Assembly (NCBI RefSeq): GCF_001509475.1
Contig: NZ_LLZG01000002.1
Span: forward strand, 1-64,000
DNA length: 64,000 nucleotides
Direction: 5' to 3'
From: Streptomyces regalis
GTDB taxonomy: Bacteria; Actinomycetota; Actinomycetes; Streptomycetales; Streptomycetaceae
The position numbers and the translations under genes were made by a program. The notes under the pieces are model-generated. The model saw nothing but the letters and a program-made list of their open reading frames with translations, was not told the DNA's origin and did no database searches. Of the stretch, positions 51,358-59,708 are shown piece after piece. How positions within the stretch are numbered: the stretch's first letter is position 1; the number at the start of each line of letters is the position of its first letter.

Positions 51358-51931
51358 CCCCCTTCGCTGCATCACTCGCGCAGCCCTGCGGCCCCGCGAT
51401 TCCCAAACGTGTGAAGAACCGGCAAGCGGCCTCCATATGAACGGCCGATACGAACCGGCCAAACACGCCCGACTAACCGGAACCGGCCATGAAGTCGGCC
51501 CGAGCGGGGCGCGCTGGAATCACGGTGCAGCGATCCCGGAAATCGTGTGGATCTTGGTCGATAACTGTGGACAACTCGGCGGTTGTGAATATGGCCGTCA
51601 CCCATACCGGTGACCCCCGCACCGACCCCTGTGCGACTTCCGCAGAGCAGCACGACAGCTACACACAGTCACGGATCATGGGCATGCCGAAAAGGCGGCC
51701 ACAGCCGCCTCGCTGCGGCCTCGCGGCCGCGTTCAGAAGAGGAAAACCCACCCGGACATGCGACGACCCCCGCCGGGGGGGAGAGCGGGGGTCGTCTCCA
51801 CGGCCGACTCGGGGGGGGGAGGAGTCGGACCGGGTTAGCACGGTCGCGAACGATCCGTGACTTCCATGGTGTACCCGAGAGCCCTCTCAGGCAAACCCAC
51901 GCGCCCACCTTACGCCGAATGGGCTGCCCCT
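51358..51931. other. Intergenic region before the HAD phosphatase
   Basis: About 570 bp, no supportable gene. It holds a strong hairpin at 51762-51796 and two divergent promoters' worth of AT-richer sequence near 51480-51600. Confidence 0.5.
51762..51796. terminator. 12-bp perfect hairpin
   Basis: GACGACCCCCGC and its exact complement, with an 11-nt G-rich loop, standing between the divergently transcribed ssd and HAD genes. As a terminator it would insulate the HAD gene from read-through; alternatively it is a 5'-leader structure of the HAD mRNA, 136 bp before its start. Confidence 0.6.
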
Positions 51932-52765
51932 ATGCTCAGGGTTGTGGAAAACCACTCCTTGCCCCGCACAGCGGCCTTCTTTGACCTGGACAAGACGGTC
52001 ATTGCGAAGTCGAGCACGCTCACGTTCAGCAAGTCCTTCTACCAAGGCGGTCTGATCAACCGCAGGGCCGCCTTGCGGACCGCATATGCCCAGTTCGTCT
52101 TCCGCCTGGGCGGTATGGACCATGACCAGATGGAGCGCACCCGCGAGTACCTCTCCGCGCTCGTCCGCGGCTGGAACGTCCAGCAGGTCAAGGAGATCGT
52201 CGCCGAGACGCTGCACGACCTGATCGACCCGATCATCTACGACGAGGCCGCGTCCCTCATCGAGGAGCACCACACCGCCGGCCGCGACGTCGTGATCGTT
52301 TCCACGTCGGGTGCCGAGGTGGTCGAGCCGATCGGCGAGTTGCTCGGCGCCGACCGCGTGGTGGCCACGCGCATGGTCGTGGGCGAGGACGGCTGTTTCA
52401 CCGGGGAGGTGGAGTACTACGCATACGGCCCGACGAAGGCCGAGGCGATCAAGGAGCTGGCCGAGTCCGAGGGCTACGACCTGTCCCGCTGCTACGCATA
52501 CAGCGACTCGGCAACGGACCTGCCGATGCTTCAGTCCGTCGGCCGCCCGCACGCCGTGAACCCCGATCGCGCACTGCGCCGCGAGGCACTCGCGCGCGGG
52601 TGGCCGATTCTCGACTTCCACCGCCCCGTTCGACTCAAGCAGCGGATTCCCTCCTTCTCCGTGCCGCCGCGACCAGCCCTTGTCGCGGCGGCAGCCATAG
52701 GAGCCGCCGCGGCCACCGCAGGCCTCGTCTGGTACGCGAGCCGACGCCGTACGGCGCTCGCCTGA
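51932..52765 (+). CDS. HAD-superfamily IB phosphatase with C-terminal membrane anchor
   Basis: A 277-aa protein. HAD motif I AAFFDLDKTVIAKSSTLTFS (DxDKT), motif II VVIVSTSGAEVVEPI, motif III/IV GPTKAEAIKELAE and CYAYSDSATDLPMLQSVG. This is the PSP-like IB subclass (CicA type). The end has a hydrophobic segment (ALVAAAAIGAAAATAGLVWY), an unusual membrane tail. Start chosen at ATG 51932 (MLRVVENHSLPRTAAF); GTG 51944 is nearly as good. The substrate is unknown; a phosphoserine- or phospholipid-type phosphatase is plausible. Confidence 0.85.
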   Translation: MLRVVENHSLPRTAAFFDLDKTVIAKSSTLTFSKSFYQGGLINRRAALRTAYAQFVFRLGGMDHDQMERTREYLSALVRGWNVQQVKEIVAETLHDLIDPIIYDEAASLIEEHHTAGRDVVIVSTSGAEVVEPIGELLGADRVVATRMVVGEDGCFTGEVEYYAYGPTKAEAIKELAESEGYDLSRCYAYSDSATDLPMLQSVGRPHAVNPDRALRREALARGWPILDFHRPVRLKQRIPSFSVPPRPALVAAAAIGAAAATAGLVWYASRRRTALA

Positions 52766-52943
52766 TCTGCGCTTGACCTGCGCTTCCCCATTTCCGCGCG
52801 CACAGTTCGACGCATCGACGCCCGTTTGACGCAGTTTTGAGAGCAAAAGTAAAGAACTGCAGCCAGGCCTTCCGCTTGGTTGGGTCCTGGAGTACAAAGG
52901 ACTCAACGGCCCGCGAGACCAAGGACATCCGCGAGGATCACCT

Positions 52944-53129
52944 TTAATACGCATTTGGCCCCACGGACCGAGCATGAACATCGGGCACCCACGCGACGTC
53001 GACCCGTCGATTACGGGCCAGCCACACCAGGTGACGGGCAAAGTTCCCGACCTGATGGGCAACATATCGAGGACGCTTGGTAACTCGGTGAACATGCCAG
53101 CGGCGGTACGAATTCTCGTACCGCCGCAA
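52944..53129 (-). CDS. Possible small basic protein, unrecognised
   Basis: A 61-codon frame (RRYENSYRRWHVHRVTKRP, later VGNFARHLVWLARNRRVDVA) with a protein-like composition rich in Arg, His and aromatic residues. Its ATG lies inside a hairpin at 53101-53128 and it has no clear ribosome site. Third positions are less GC-rich than in neighbours. Could equally be untranslated sequence. The rest of 52766-52943 shows no gene. Confidence 0.3.
   Translation of the reverse strand: MRRYENSYRRWHVHRVTKRPRYVAHQVGNFARHLVWLARNRRVDVAWVPDVHARSVGPNAY
53101..53128. terminator. 12-bp perfect hairpin between convergent genes
   Basis: GCGGCGGTACGA and its complement around a 4-nt loop (ATTC), between the convergent HAD and Fic-like genes. 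Placement fits a bidirectional terminator. Confidence 0.7.
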
Positions 53130-53156
53130 CTCATGTGGGCCCCACGCGCGTGTGCG

Positions 53157-53981
53157 TTACGCCGCCCCGCGCTGCAGCGCCTCGCACACCGCCGTCGACT
53201 CGCGCGCGCCGAGCTCGATCGCCTTGCCGCAGTGGGCGATCCAGGCGGCCATGCCCTCGGGGGTGCCGGAGACGTAGCCCTCGAGCGCCGCCAGATAGGC
53301 CGCACGGCCCAGTTCGCCGTGGCCGACCTCCGCCGGGCAGACGGACTTCGGATCGAGGCCGCTGCCGACCAGGACGATGCGCTCGGCCGCGCGCGCGACG
53401 AGGCCGTTGCGGGACGTGAAGGGGCGCAGCGCGAGGATTTCGCCGTGCACGACGGCGGCCGTCACCAGCGCGGGCGCCGAACCGCCGGCGATGATCAGCT
53501 CGGACAGTCCCTCCAGGCGGCCATGCACCTCCGCCGCGCTCGGCAGCGGCAGCTCGACCAGCGGCTCGTCGACCGGCTCGCCCTCCTGGCGGGGTCGCCC
53601 GACCGTGCCGTCCTTGCTCGCCGCTGCCACCAGGTGCAGCCGGGCCAGCACCCGGAGCGGTGACTGCCGCCAGATGGACAGCAGTTGGCCCGCCTCGGCC
53701 GTGAGCCGCAGGGCCGCACCCATGACGCGCGCCTCATCGTCACCGCTGAAGTCGGTGCGCCGACGCACCTCTTCGAGCGCCCAGTCGGCACCCGACAGCG
53801 CCGCGGAGCCTCGGGCGCCGCGCAGGGCCGCCTCGGAGGTGATCTCGTTGCTGCGACGCCGCATGACCCGGTGCCCGTAGACCCGGTCCACGGCCTTGCG
53901 CACGGACTCCACGGACTCGGGCACACCGGGCAGTGAACCGAGGGCTGCGAGCGGATCGGCGTTCGCACCTGTCGTACTCAT
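53157..53981 (-). CDS. Fic-like domain protein lacking the catalytic His
   Basis: A 274-aa protein. The C-terminal part has the helix-loop-helix of Fic domains: GEILALRPFTSRNGLVARAA corresponds to HPFxxGNGRxxR, but the catalytic His is Arg-preceded and absent, and the G-N-G-R loop reads R-N-G-L. So it is not expected to transfer AMP. The N-terminal half is helical with a SNEITSEAALRGARGSAAL segment. The ATG at 53981 has no ribosome site; translation may be leaderless. A 20-bp perfect palindrome spans the start codon. Confidence 0.7.
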   Translation of the reverse strand: MSTTGANADPLAALGSLPGVPESVESVRKAVDRVYGHRVMRRRSNEITSEAALRGARGSAALSGADWALEEVRRRTDFSGDDEARVMGAALRLTAEAGQLLSIWRQSPLRVLARLHLVAAASKDGTVGRPRQEGEPVDEPLVELPLPSAAEVHGRLEGLSELIIAGGSAPALVTAAVVHGEILALRPFTSRNGLVARAAERIVLVGSGLDPKSVCPAEVGHGELGRAAYLAALEGYVSGTPEGMAAWIAHCGKAIELGARESTAVCEALQRGAA

Positions 53982-53990
53982 GAGTACGAC
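53971..53990. promoter_or_regulatory. 20-bp perfect palindrome over the Fic-like start codon
   Basis: GTCGTACTCATGAGTACGAC is a perfect palindrome centred on the ATG of the Fic-like gene. It could be a repressor site blocking transcription start or translation, between divergent genes. Confidence 0.6.
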
Positions 53991-54082
53991 ATTACGCACC
54001 CCGGGCCCCCGCCCCACGATCGAGTGGCCTTCTTCACGCACGCATGCCACATACAGCTATCGCCCCGCTACGCTTCGTGAAC

Positions 54083-54949
54083 ATGAAAATTGCTTTCGTC
54101 GGGAAGGGCGGCAGCGGCAAGACCACCCTGTCCGCCCTGTTCGTCCGCCACCTCGCCGCCACCGGCGCACCGGTCGTCGCCGTCGACGCCGACATCAACC
54201 AGCACCTGGGAACCGCACTCGGCCTCGACGAGGGGCAGGCCGCCGCACTGCCCGCGATGGGCGAGCGACTGCCGTTGATCAAGGACTACCTGCGCGGCTC
54301 CAATCCGCGGATCGCCTCCACCCAGACGATGATCAAGACGACGCCGCCCGGCGAGGGTTCGCGGCTGCTGCGGGTGTGCGAGAACAATCCGGTGTACGAC
54401 GCCTGCGCCCGGCCGGTGGAACTCGACGGCGGCGCCGTCCGTTTGATGGTCACCGGCCCCTTCACGGACTCCGACCTGGGGGTCGCCTGCTACCACTCCA
54501 AGACGGGAGCGGTGGAGCTGTTCCTGAACCACCTGATGGACGGCCCCGACGAGTACGTCGTGGTCGACATGACGGCGGGCTCGGACTCCTTCGCCTCCGG
54601 CATGTTCACCCGCTTCGACATCACGTTCCTCGTCGCCGAGCCGACCCGGAAGGGGGTCTCCGTCTATCGCCAGTACAAGGAGTACGCCCGCGACTTCGGA
54701 GTCGTCCTGAAGGTCGTCGGCGACAAGGTGTGGGACGACGCCGACCTCGGCTTTCTCCGCGCCGAGGCCGGGGACGACCTGCTACACGCACCAGTGGTGC
54801 ACTTCCATGTCAACTACTCGTCGATGAATCGGCGAGCTTGCACAACGAGCGCCACTGGTTGTGACGCGGCGTTTGCGTCCAGCTCCACCACGGTGGAGCA
54901 GAGGCGATTGACTGCGCCCCGCACCTACGCGGTCAAGCGTCCCGTATGA
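54083..54949 (+). CDS. MinD/CooC-like ATPase, C-terminus scrambled
   Basis: A 288-aa frame. MKIAFVGKGGSGKTTLSALF is a deviant Walker A (KGGxGKT), then VVAVDADINQHLGTALGL, YVVVDMTAGSDSFASGMF and FDITFLVAEPTRKGVSVYRQ, the usual CooC/MinD-like order. The last native segment is around LRAEAGDDLLH; then VVHFHVN is a native C-terminal motif out of place, and YSSMNRRACTTSATG onward is foreign. The native C-terminal end (LAAQIDPGFVLGESFIVLPE) is found 100 bp downstream in a different context, ending at 55147. So the 3' third has been rearranged and the present stop at 54949 is secondary. Confidence 0.75.
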   Translation: MKIAFVGKGGSGKTTLSALFVRHLAATGAPVVAVDADINQHLGTALGLDEGQAAALPAMGERLPLIKDYLRGSNPRIASTQTMIKTTPPGEGSRLLRVCENNPVYDACARPVELDGGAVRLMVTGPFTDSDLGVACYHSKTGAVELFLNHLMDGPDEYVVVDMTAGSDSFASGMFTRFDITFLVAEPTRKGVSVYRQYKEYARDFGVVLKVVGDKVWDDADLGFLRAEAGDDLLHAPVVHFHVNYSSMNRRACTTSATGCDAAFASSSTTVEQRRLTAPRTYAVKRPV

Positions 54950-55136
54950 AACCGGGTCCACCGGCGATGCCGGATCTGTGCCTTCGGGGACTCCCGCGCA
55001 GGAGCGGCAACGTACCGCACTTCATGGGACGTTGGCCAGCTCCACAGGCCAGATGACCTGGCGGCACAGATCGACCCCGGGTTCGTACTCGGCGAGAGCT
55101 TCATCGTCCTGCCCGAGGACAACTCCCGCCGGACTC
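54950..55136 (+). other. Rearranged segment and displaced ATPase tail
   Basis: About 54830-55050 is not related to the ATPase and no mobile element was identified in it. From about 55050 the ATPase's own C-terminal coding sequence resumes (DDLAAQIDPGFVLGE) and runs to a TGA at 55145-55147, overlapping the convergent deacetylase-like gene end. Confidence 0.6.
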
Positions 55137-56474
55137 CTACTGCTTGACCGCCGACGCCCCCGGTACCCCCTTCGGGGCCGGGGCCGGGTGCCCCGACAGG
55201 AAGGACGCCCAGCCCTGCCGCGGGGCCTCGCCGACCCCTAGCGTGCGCAGCTTCTCCAGGACCGTCGGGTCCTGGGCGTCCAGCCAGTCGGCGAGCTGCC
55301 GGAAGGAGACGCAGCGCACGTCGGGTCTGTTGCAGACGGCCTCGACGACCTCCTCGACGGCGCGCATGTAGGTGCCGCCGTTCCAGGACTCGAAGTGGTT
55401 GCCGATGATCAGGGGCGCTCGGTTGCCGTCGTAGGCCCGGCGGAAACCCATGAGCAGGCCGTCCCGCATCTGGTCGCCCCAGAAGTCGTGCTTGGCGGGG
55501 TCGCCCTGCGTCTTGGTGCCCGACTGGTTGACCATGAAGTTGTAGTCCATCGTGAGCTGCTCGTAGGAGTGCCCTGGGAATGGCACGAGCTGCATCGACA
55601 GATCCCACAGGCCCCCCTTCTTCGCGGGCCAGACCTGGTTGTTGACGCCGCTCGAGTCATAGCGGAAGCCCATCTCGCGGGCGGCCTTGACGAAGTTCTT
55701 GCGGCCTTCCAGACAGGGCGTGCGGGCGCCGATGAGTTCCTTGTCGTAGTCGAAGGGCAGGGGGGCCGTCGTCGTCATGCCGGTGTTGGTCTTCCAGGAC
55801 TTCACGAACCTCTTGGCCTGGGCGATCTCGTCCTTCCATTCCTCCACCGACCATTCGCCGACTCCGCCGCCGGTGCCGCAGAAGTGGCCGTTGAAGTGGG
55901 TGCCGATCTCGTTGCCCTCGAGCCACGCCAGACGCAGCTGCTTCACGGTGTCGGCGATGCCCTCCGTGTCGTTGAAGCCGATGTCCGAGCGGCCCGGGGA
56001 GTGCTGCGGCGGGCGATACAGGTCACGCTTGTGGTCCGGCAGCATGTACACGCCGCTGAGGAAGTACGTCATCGTCGCGTTGTTCGCCTTGGCGACCCCG
56101 CGGAAGTGGGAGAACAGCTTCTGGCCGTCCTCGCCGGCGCCGTCCCAGGAGAACACCACGAACTGCGGGGGCTTGTGACCTGGCTTCAGACGTTCGGGTC
56201 TGGGCAGATGCGGTTGCACTCCGGTGTACGCGGTCGACCCGTCGCCGATCAGGCGGACCACGCTTTGGGGCGCGGGCGCCGCCGGCTGCGGCTTCTGCGG
56301 CTTCTGCGGCCCGGACGCCCCCTGCCGGGTCGTGTCGTCGCCGGTCGCGCAACCGGCGAGCGATGCGGCGCAGACCGCGGCGATCGCGGTACCCGCGGCG
56401 ATCCTGTGCGTCACGACGATCCGGTGTGTCGCCGAAGTCCTGCGAGGTGCGGCGAACCTGCGGGTGGCGGCCAT
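55137..56474 (-). CDS. Secreted lipoprotein with polysaccharide-deacetylase-like domain
   Basis: A 445-aa lipoprotein (signal with GTAIAAVCAASLAGC). The mature part has FVVFSWDGAGEDGQKLFSHF, NNATMTYFLSGVYML and NEIGTHFNGHFCG (the His-x3-His region), which resemble the NodB/polysaccharide deacetylase barrel; the metal Asp corresponds to the WDGAGED segment. The C-terminal half (PLIIGNHFESWNGGTYMRAV) contributes the other barrel strands. It probably acts on cell-wall or exopolysaccharide. The ATG at 56474 has AAGGTGG upstream. Confidence 0.82.
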   Translation of the reverse strand: MAATRRFAAPRRTSATHRIVVTHRIAAGTAIAAVCAASLAGCATGDDTTRQGASGPQKPQKPQPAAPAPQSVVRLIGDGSTAYTGVQPHLPRPERLKPGHKPPQFVVFSWDGAGEDGQKLFSHFRGVAKANNATMTYFLSGVYMLPDHKRDLYRPPQHSPGRSDIGFNDTEGIADTVKQLRLAWLEGNEIGTHFNGHFCGTGGGVGEWSVEEWKDEIAQAKRFVKSWKTNTGMTTTAPLPFDYDKELIGARTPCLEGRKNFVKAAREMGFRYDSSGVNNQVWPAKKGGLWDLSMQLVPFPGHSYEQLTMDYNFMVNQSGTKTQGDPAKHDFWGDQMRDGLLMGFRRAYDGNRAPLIIGNHFESWNGGTYMRAVEEVVEAVCNRPDVRCVSFRQLADWLDAQDPTVLEKLRTLGVGEAPRQGWASFLSGHPAPAPKGVPGASAVKQ

Positions 56475-56542
56475 GTTCCGTCCACCTTCTTCCTTCTCTC
56501 GGGTGCCGACAGCGCCGCCAAGGTCGCACGGGAGCAAGAAGG

Positions 56543-56567
56543 AATTAGTACGACAAGCCGACTAATT
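56543..56567. promoter_or_regulatory. AT-rich promoter zone with inverted repeat
   Basis: AATTAGT and ACTAATT form a 7-bp inverted repeat (11-bp spacer), and a third ATTAGT half-site follows at about 56592. The whole 56530-56660 patch is strikingly AT-rich for this genome and lies between two divergent genes, so it should hold both promoters with a possible regulator site. Confidence 0.5.
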
Positions 56568-56773
56568 AGCCACTTCACTCTTTGGGGGGATTTATTAGTC
56601 CATTTGCTCGGAAAATCTATTCCGGTCCTTTACTCTGCATTACGATTCGTTTACTCACTGTTGATGCATCCCGCCGCTGCATGCCGTGACCACACGGCCG
56701 CGACCCGACCCCTCGCCCAGGAGCGGGGGACCACCAGATCCGCGACCGCGCTGCCCCGGAGGAGACGGGAAAC

Positions 56774-59374
56774 ATGTCCGCCTGCGTCCCCACCCGCGCC
56801 GACGACCCACGTCGACAGAAGCGCATCCACGAGCCCCACAGCCCACCGCCGAACCGGCCCCGCCGCTACCGCATCGCGGGCGCCGATCTGTCGGCCTCCA
56901 TCGCGGTCTTCCTGATCGCACTCCCCCTGTCCCTCGGTATCGCCCTGGCCACCGGCGCGCCCCTCCAGGCCGGCCTCGTCGCCGCCGCCGTCGGAGGCAT
57001 CGTCGCCGGATGGCTCGGCGGCTCACCCCTCCAGGTCAGCGGCCCCGCCGCCGGACTCACCGTCGTCACCGCCGACCTCATCCACCGCTACGGCTGGCGG
57101 ACGACCTGCGCCATCACCGTCCTGGCCGGCCTCGCCCAACTGGGCCTGGGCTGCCTGCGCGTGGCCCGCAGCGCCCTCGCCGTCAGCCCCGCCATCGTGC
57201 ACGGCATGCTCGCCGGCATCGGCGTCACCATCGCCGTGGCGCAGCTGCACATCGTCCTGGGCAGCACGCCGCAGAGTGCCGTCCTCGACAACCTCCGGGC
57301 GCTACCCGCCCAGTTGGCGGACCTGCACCCGGCCGCCGTGTCGGTGAGCGCCCTGACGCTGGCCCTGCTGCTGCTCTGGCCTCGGATCCCCGGCCGCATC
57401 GGACGCCTCCTGCACAAGATCCCGGCCGCACTCGTCGCCGTCACCGGCGCCACCGCCACCGCCTCGCTCATGGGGCTCACCCTGTCCAGGGTCGACCTGC
57501 CGTCCTGGAGCAGCCATGCTCTGGCCGGGCTCCCCGAGGGCCCGGTGCTCGGGCTCATCGCCGCCGTGCTCACCATCACGCTGGTGTGCAGTGTGCAGTC
57601 ACTGCTCGGCGCGGTCGCGGTGGACAAGCTGGTCGCCTCCCGTCCCGATCTGGTCGCCGCCCGCCCCGGCCAGCCCGCTCGCGTCAGCCGCTCCAACCTG
57701 GACTGCGAACTGCTGGGACAGGGTGCCGCCAACGTCGTCTCCGGCACGCTCGGCGGACTGCCCGTGGCGGGTGTGGCGGTGCGAAGTTCGGCGAATGTGC
57801 AAGCCGGTGCCGTGAGCCGGAACTCCACGATGCTGCACGGCGTTTTCGTAGTAGTCGCCGCGCTGCTGATGGTCCCGATCCTGGAGCTCATCCCGCTCGC
57901 CTCGCTCGCCGCCCTGGTGATGGCCGTCGGCATCCAGATGGTGTCCCTGCACCACATCCGCACGGTGACCCGCCACCGAGAGGTGCTGGTGTACGCCGTC
58001 ACCACCCTCGGCGTGGTGTTCTTCGGTGTCCTGCAGGGCGTGGCACTGGGGATCGCCATGGCCGTCGCCGTCGCCCTGCACCGCCTCACCCGCACCCGGA
58101 TCACACATGACGAGAAGGAAGGAGTCCATCACGTACATGTACGAGGGCAGTTGACGTTCCTCGCGGTGCCACGGCTCAGCCGGGCTTTGCATCTCGTACC
58201 CCAAGGCGCCTCCGCTGTCGTGGAGTTGGATGGGTCGTTCATGGACCACGCGGCGTACGAGTCACTGCAGGACTGGCAGAACACGCACACCGCGCACGGC
58301 GGCTCCGTCGAGCTGATCGGCCGCAGAGCCGGGGTCCGGATCGGCGAGCCGACGGGACCGGTCGGCCTCCATCCCGACACCGGGACGAGCGCGGCCGAGT
58401 CGGCCGACTGCCGTTGCCACCCCTGGACGGCCTGGCGCAACCACCAGTGCGAGATCCCGGACTCCGTCGCGCCCCAGGACGGACGCCCTGCTCAGGCGCA
58501 GGCGACCGGGACCGGCAACACCGGCCGGGCCGACGCGCCCCGCGACACCGACGCCTCCAGCACCATGGGCGAGCTCGACACGGCCGGCGAGTCCAGCGGT
58601 GCCGACGGACCCACCCGGCCCGGCCGCCCCGGCGAGAGCAGTGCCGACGGGTCCGGCGGAACCGACGGGAGCCGACCGAGCTCGCATCAACTGGCTCGCG
58701 GCATCAGCGCGTTCCAGCGCAACACCGCGCCCCTGGTGCGGGGCGAGCTGGCGCGGCTGGCGCGTGAGGGGCAGCAGCCTTCCCAGCTGTTCCTGACCTG
58801 CGCGGACTCGCGGGTGGTCACGTCAATGATCACCTCCAGTGGTCCGGGAGACCTGTTCGTGGTGCGCAACGTCGGCAACCTCGTTCCTCCCCCAGCCAAC
58901 GCTGGGACGTGCTCCCAGCCCGGCCAGGAGAGCGGGGACGACTCGGTGGCGGCGGCGATCGAGTACGCGGTGGACGTGCTGCAGGTGCGGTCCATCACGG
59001 TGTGCGGGCACTCCGGGTGCGGGGCCATGCAGGCGCTGCTGAACTCCGAGCCCGGTGGTCCACAGACGCCGCTGCGGCGTTGGCTGCGGCACGGACTGCC
59101 GAGCCTGGAGCGGATGTCCGACGAGAGCCGGCCCTGGGCCAGACTCGCCGGGCGGGCGCCGGCCGACGCGGTCGAGCAGCTCTGCCTGACCAACGTGGTC
59201 CAGCAGTTGGAGCACCTGCGTGCCCACGAGTCGGTGGCCCGAGCCCTGCGGGCGGGGGCGCTGGAGTTGCACGGGATGTACTTCCACGTGGGCGAGGCGC
59301 AGGCGTATCTGCTCGCCGAGGGGAACGAGGACGAGGTGTTCGACGACGTGGGCGTGGCGGATCTGTCGGCCTGA
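56774..59374 (+). CDS. SulP bicarbonate transporter - STAS - beta-carbonic anhydrase fusion
   Basis: An 866-aa fusion. Residues about 35-440 are a SulP/SLC26 transporter of about 12-14 helices (SIAVFLIALPLSLGIALATG; LQVSGPAAGLTVV; LGGLPVAGVAVRSSANVQAG). Residues about 445-560 are a STAS domain. A low-complexity linker follows. Residues about 650-860 are a beta-carbonic anhydrase with zinc ligands in LFLTCADSRVV (Cys, Asp, Arg) near 675 and ITVCGHSGCGAMQALL (His, Cys) near 743. It should import bicarbonate or sulphate and interconvert CO2 and bicarbonate. The ATG at 56774 has GGAGACGGG upstream. Confidence 0.9.
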   Translation: MSACVPTRADDPRRQKRIHEPHSPPPNRPRRYRIAGADLSASIAVFLIALPLSLGIALATGAPLQAGLVAAAVGGIVAGWLGGSPLQVSGPAAGLTVVTADLIHRYGWRTTCAITVLAGLAQLGLGCLRVARSALAVSPAIVHGMLAGIGVTIAVAQLHIVLGSTPQSAVLDNLRALPAQLADLHPAAVSVSALTLALLLLWPRIPGRIGRLLHKIPAALVAVTGATATASLMGLTLSRVDLPSWSSHALAGLPEGPVLGLIAAVLTITLVCSVQSLLGAVAVDKLVASRPDLVAARPGQPARVSRSNLDCELLGQGAANVVSGTLGGLPVAGVAVRSSANVQAGAVSRNSTMLHGVFVVVAALLMVPILELIPLASLAALVMAVGIQMVSLHHIRTVTRHREVLVYAVTTLGVVFFGVLQGVALGIAMAVAVALHRLTRTRITHDEKEGVHHVHVRGQLTFLAVPRLSRALHLVPQGASAVVELDGSFMDHAAYESLQDWQNTHTAHGGSVELIGRRAGVRIGEPTGPVGLHPDTGTSAAESADCRCHPWTAWRNHQCEIPDSVAPQDGRPAQAQATGTGNTGRADAPRDTDASSTMGELDTAGESSGADGPTRPGRPGESSADGSGGTDGSRPSSHQLARGISAFQRNTAPLVRGELARLAREGQQPSQLFLTCADSRVVTSMITSSGPGDLFVVRNVGNLVPPPANAGTCSQPGQESGDDSVAAAIEYAVDVLQVRSITVCGHSGCGAMQALLNSEPGGPQTPLRRWLRHGLPSLERMSDESRPWARLAGRAPADAVEQLCLTNVVQQLEHLRAHESVARALRAGALELHGMYFHVGEAQAYLLAEGNEDEVFDDVGVADLSA

Positions 59375-59387
59375 CGGGGAGAGATGC

Positions 59388-59416
59388 GCGCGGCCCCGTT
59401 CGGCGCGGGGCCGCGC
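59388..59416. terminator. 11-bp hairpin after the SulP-CA gene
   Basis: GCGCGGCCCCG and CGGGGCCGCGC form a perfect 11-bp stem with a 7-nt loop, 14 bp after the stop codon; a plausible terminator. The remaining 59417-59708 shows no gene and should hold the acs promoter. Confidence 0.7.
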
Positions 59417-59708
59417 TTCGCGTGAGGAGCCGACGGCCCTGGACGTGAGGGACGGCGTTTCACCTGCGCCGGACCGGAGCGCGATCCGGAATGTGAAAGG
59501 GATTACAGAGCTGAACCGCGTCCGTCCGGCGCCCGTGGGAACGGATGACCCCGGCGCCGAAAGCAGCTCCGGGCGAACCCGGGCCAACCTTTGGGCCGAC
59601 CCGACCGACAGGTCTAAACCAATTTTCCGTCGACCCTTGTCATCGGGCCCCCAGGTCTGATGAGCTGTGGCCTGGGACACAACGGACACCCTGGGAAAGG
59701 GAGATGTC

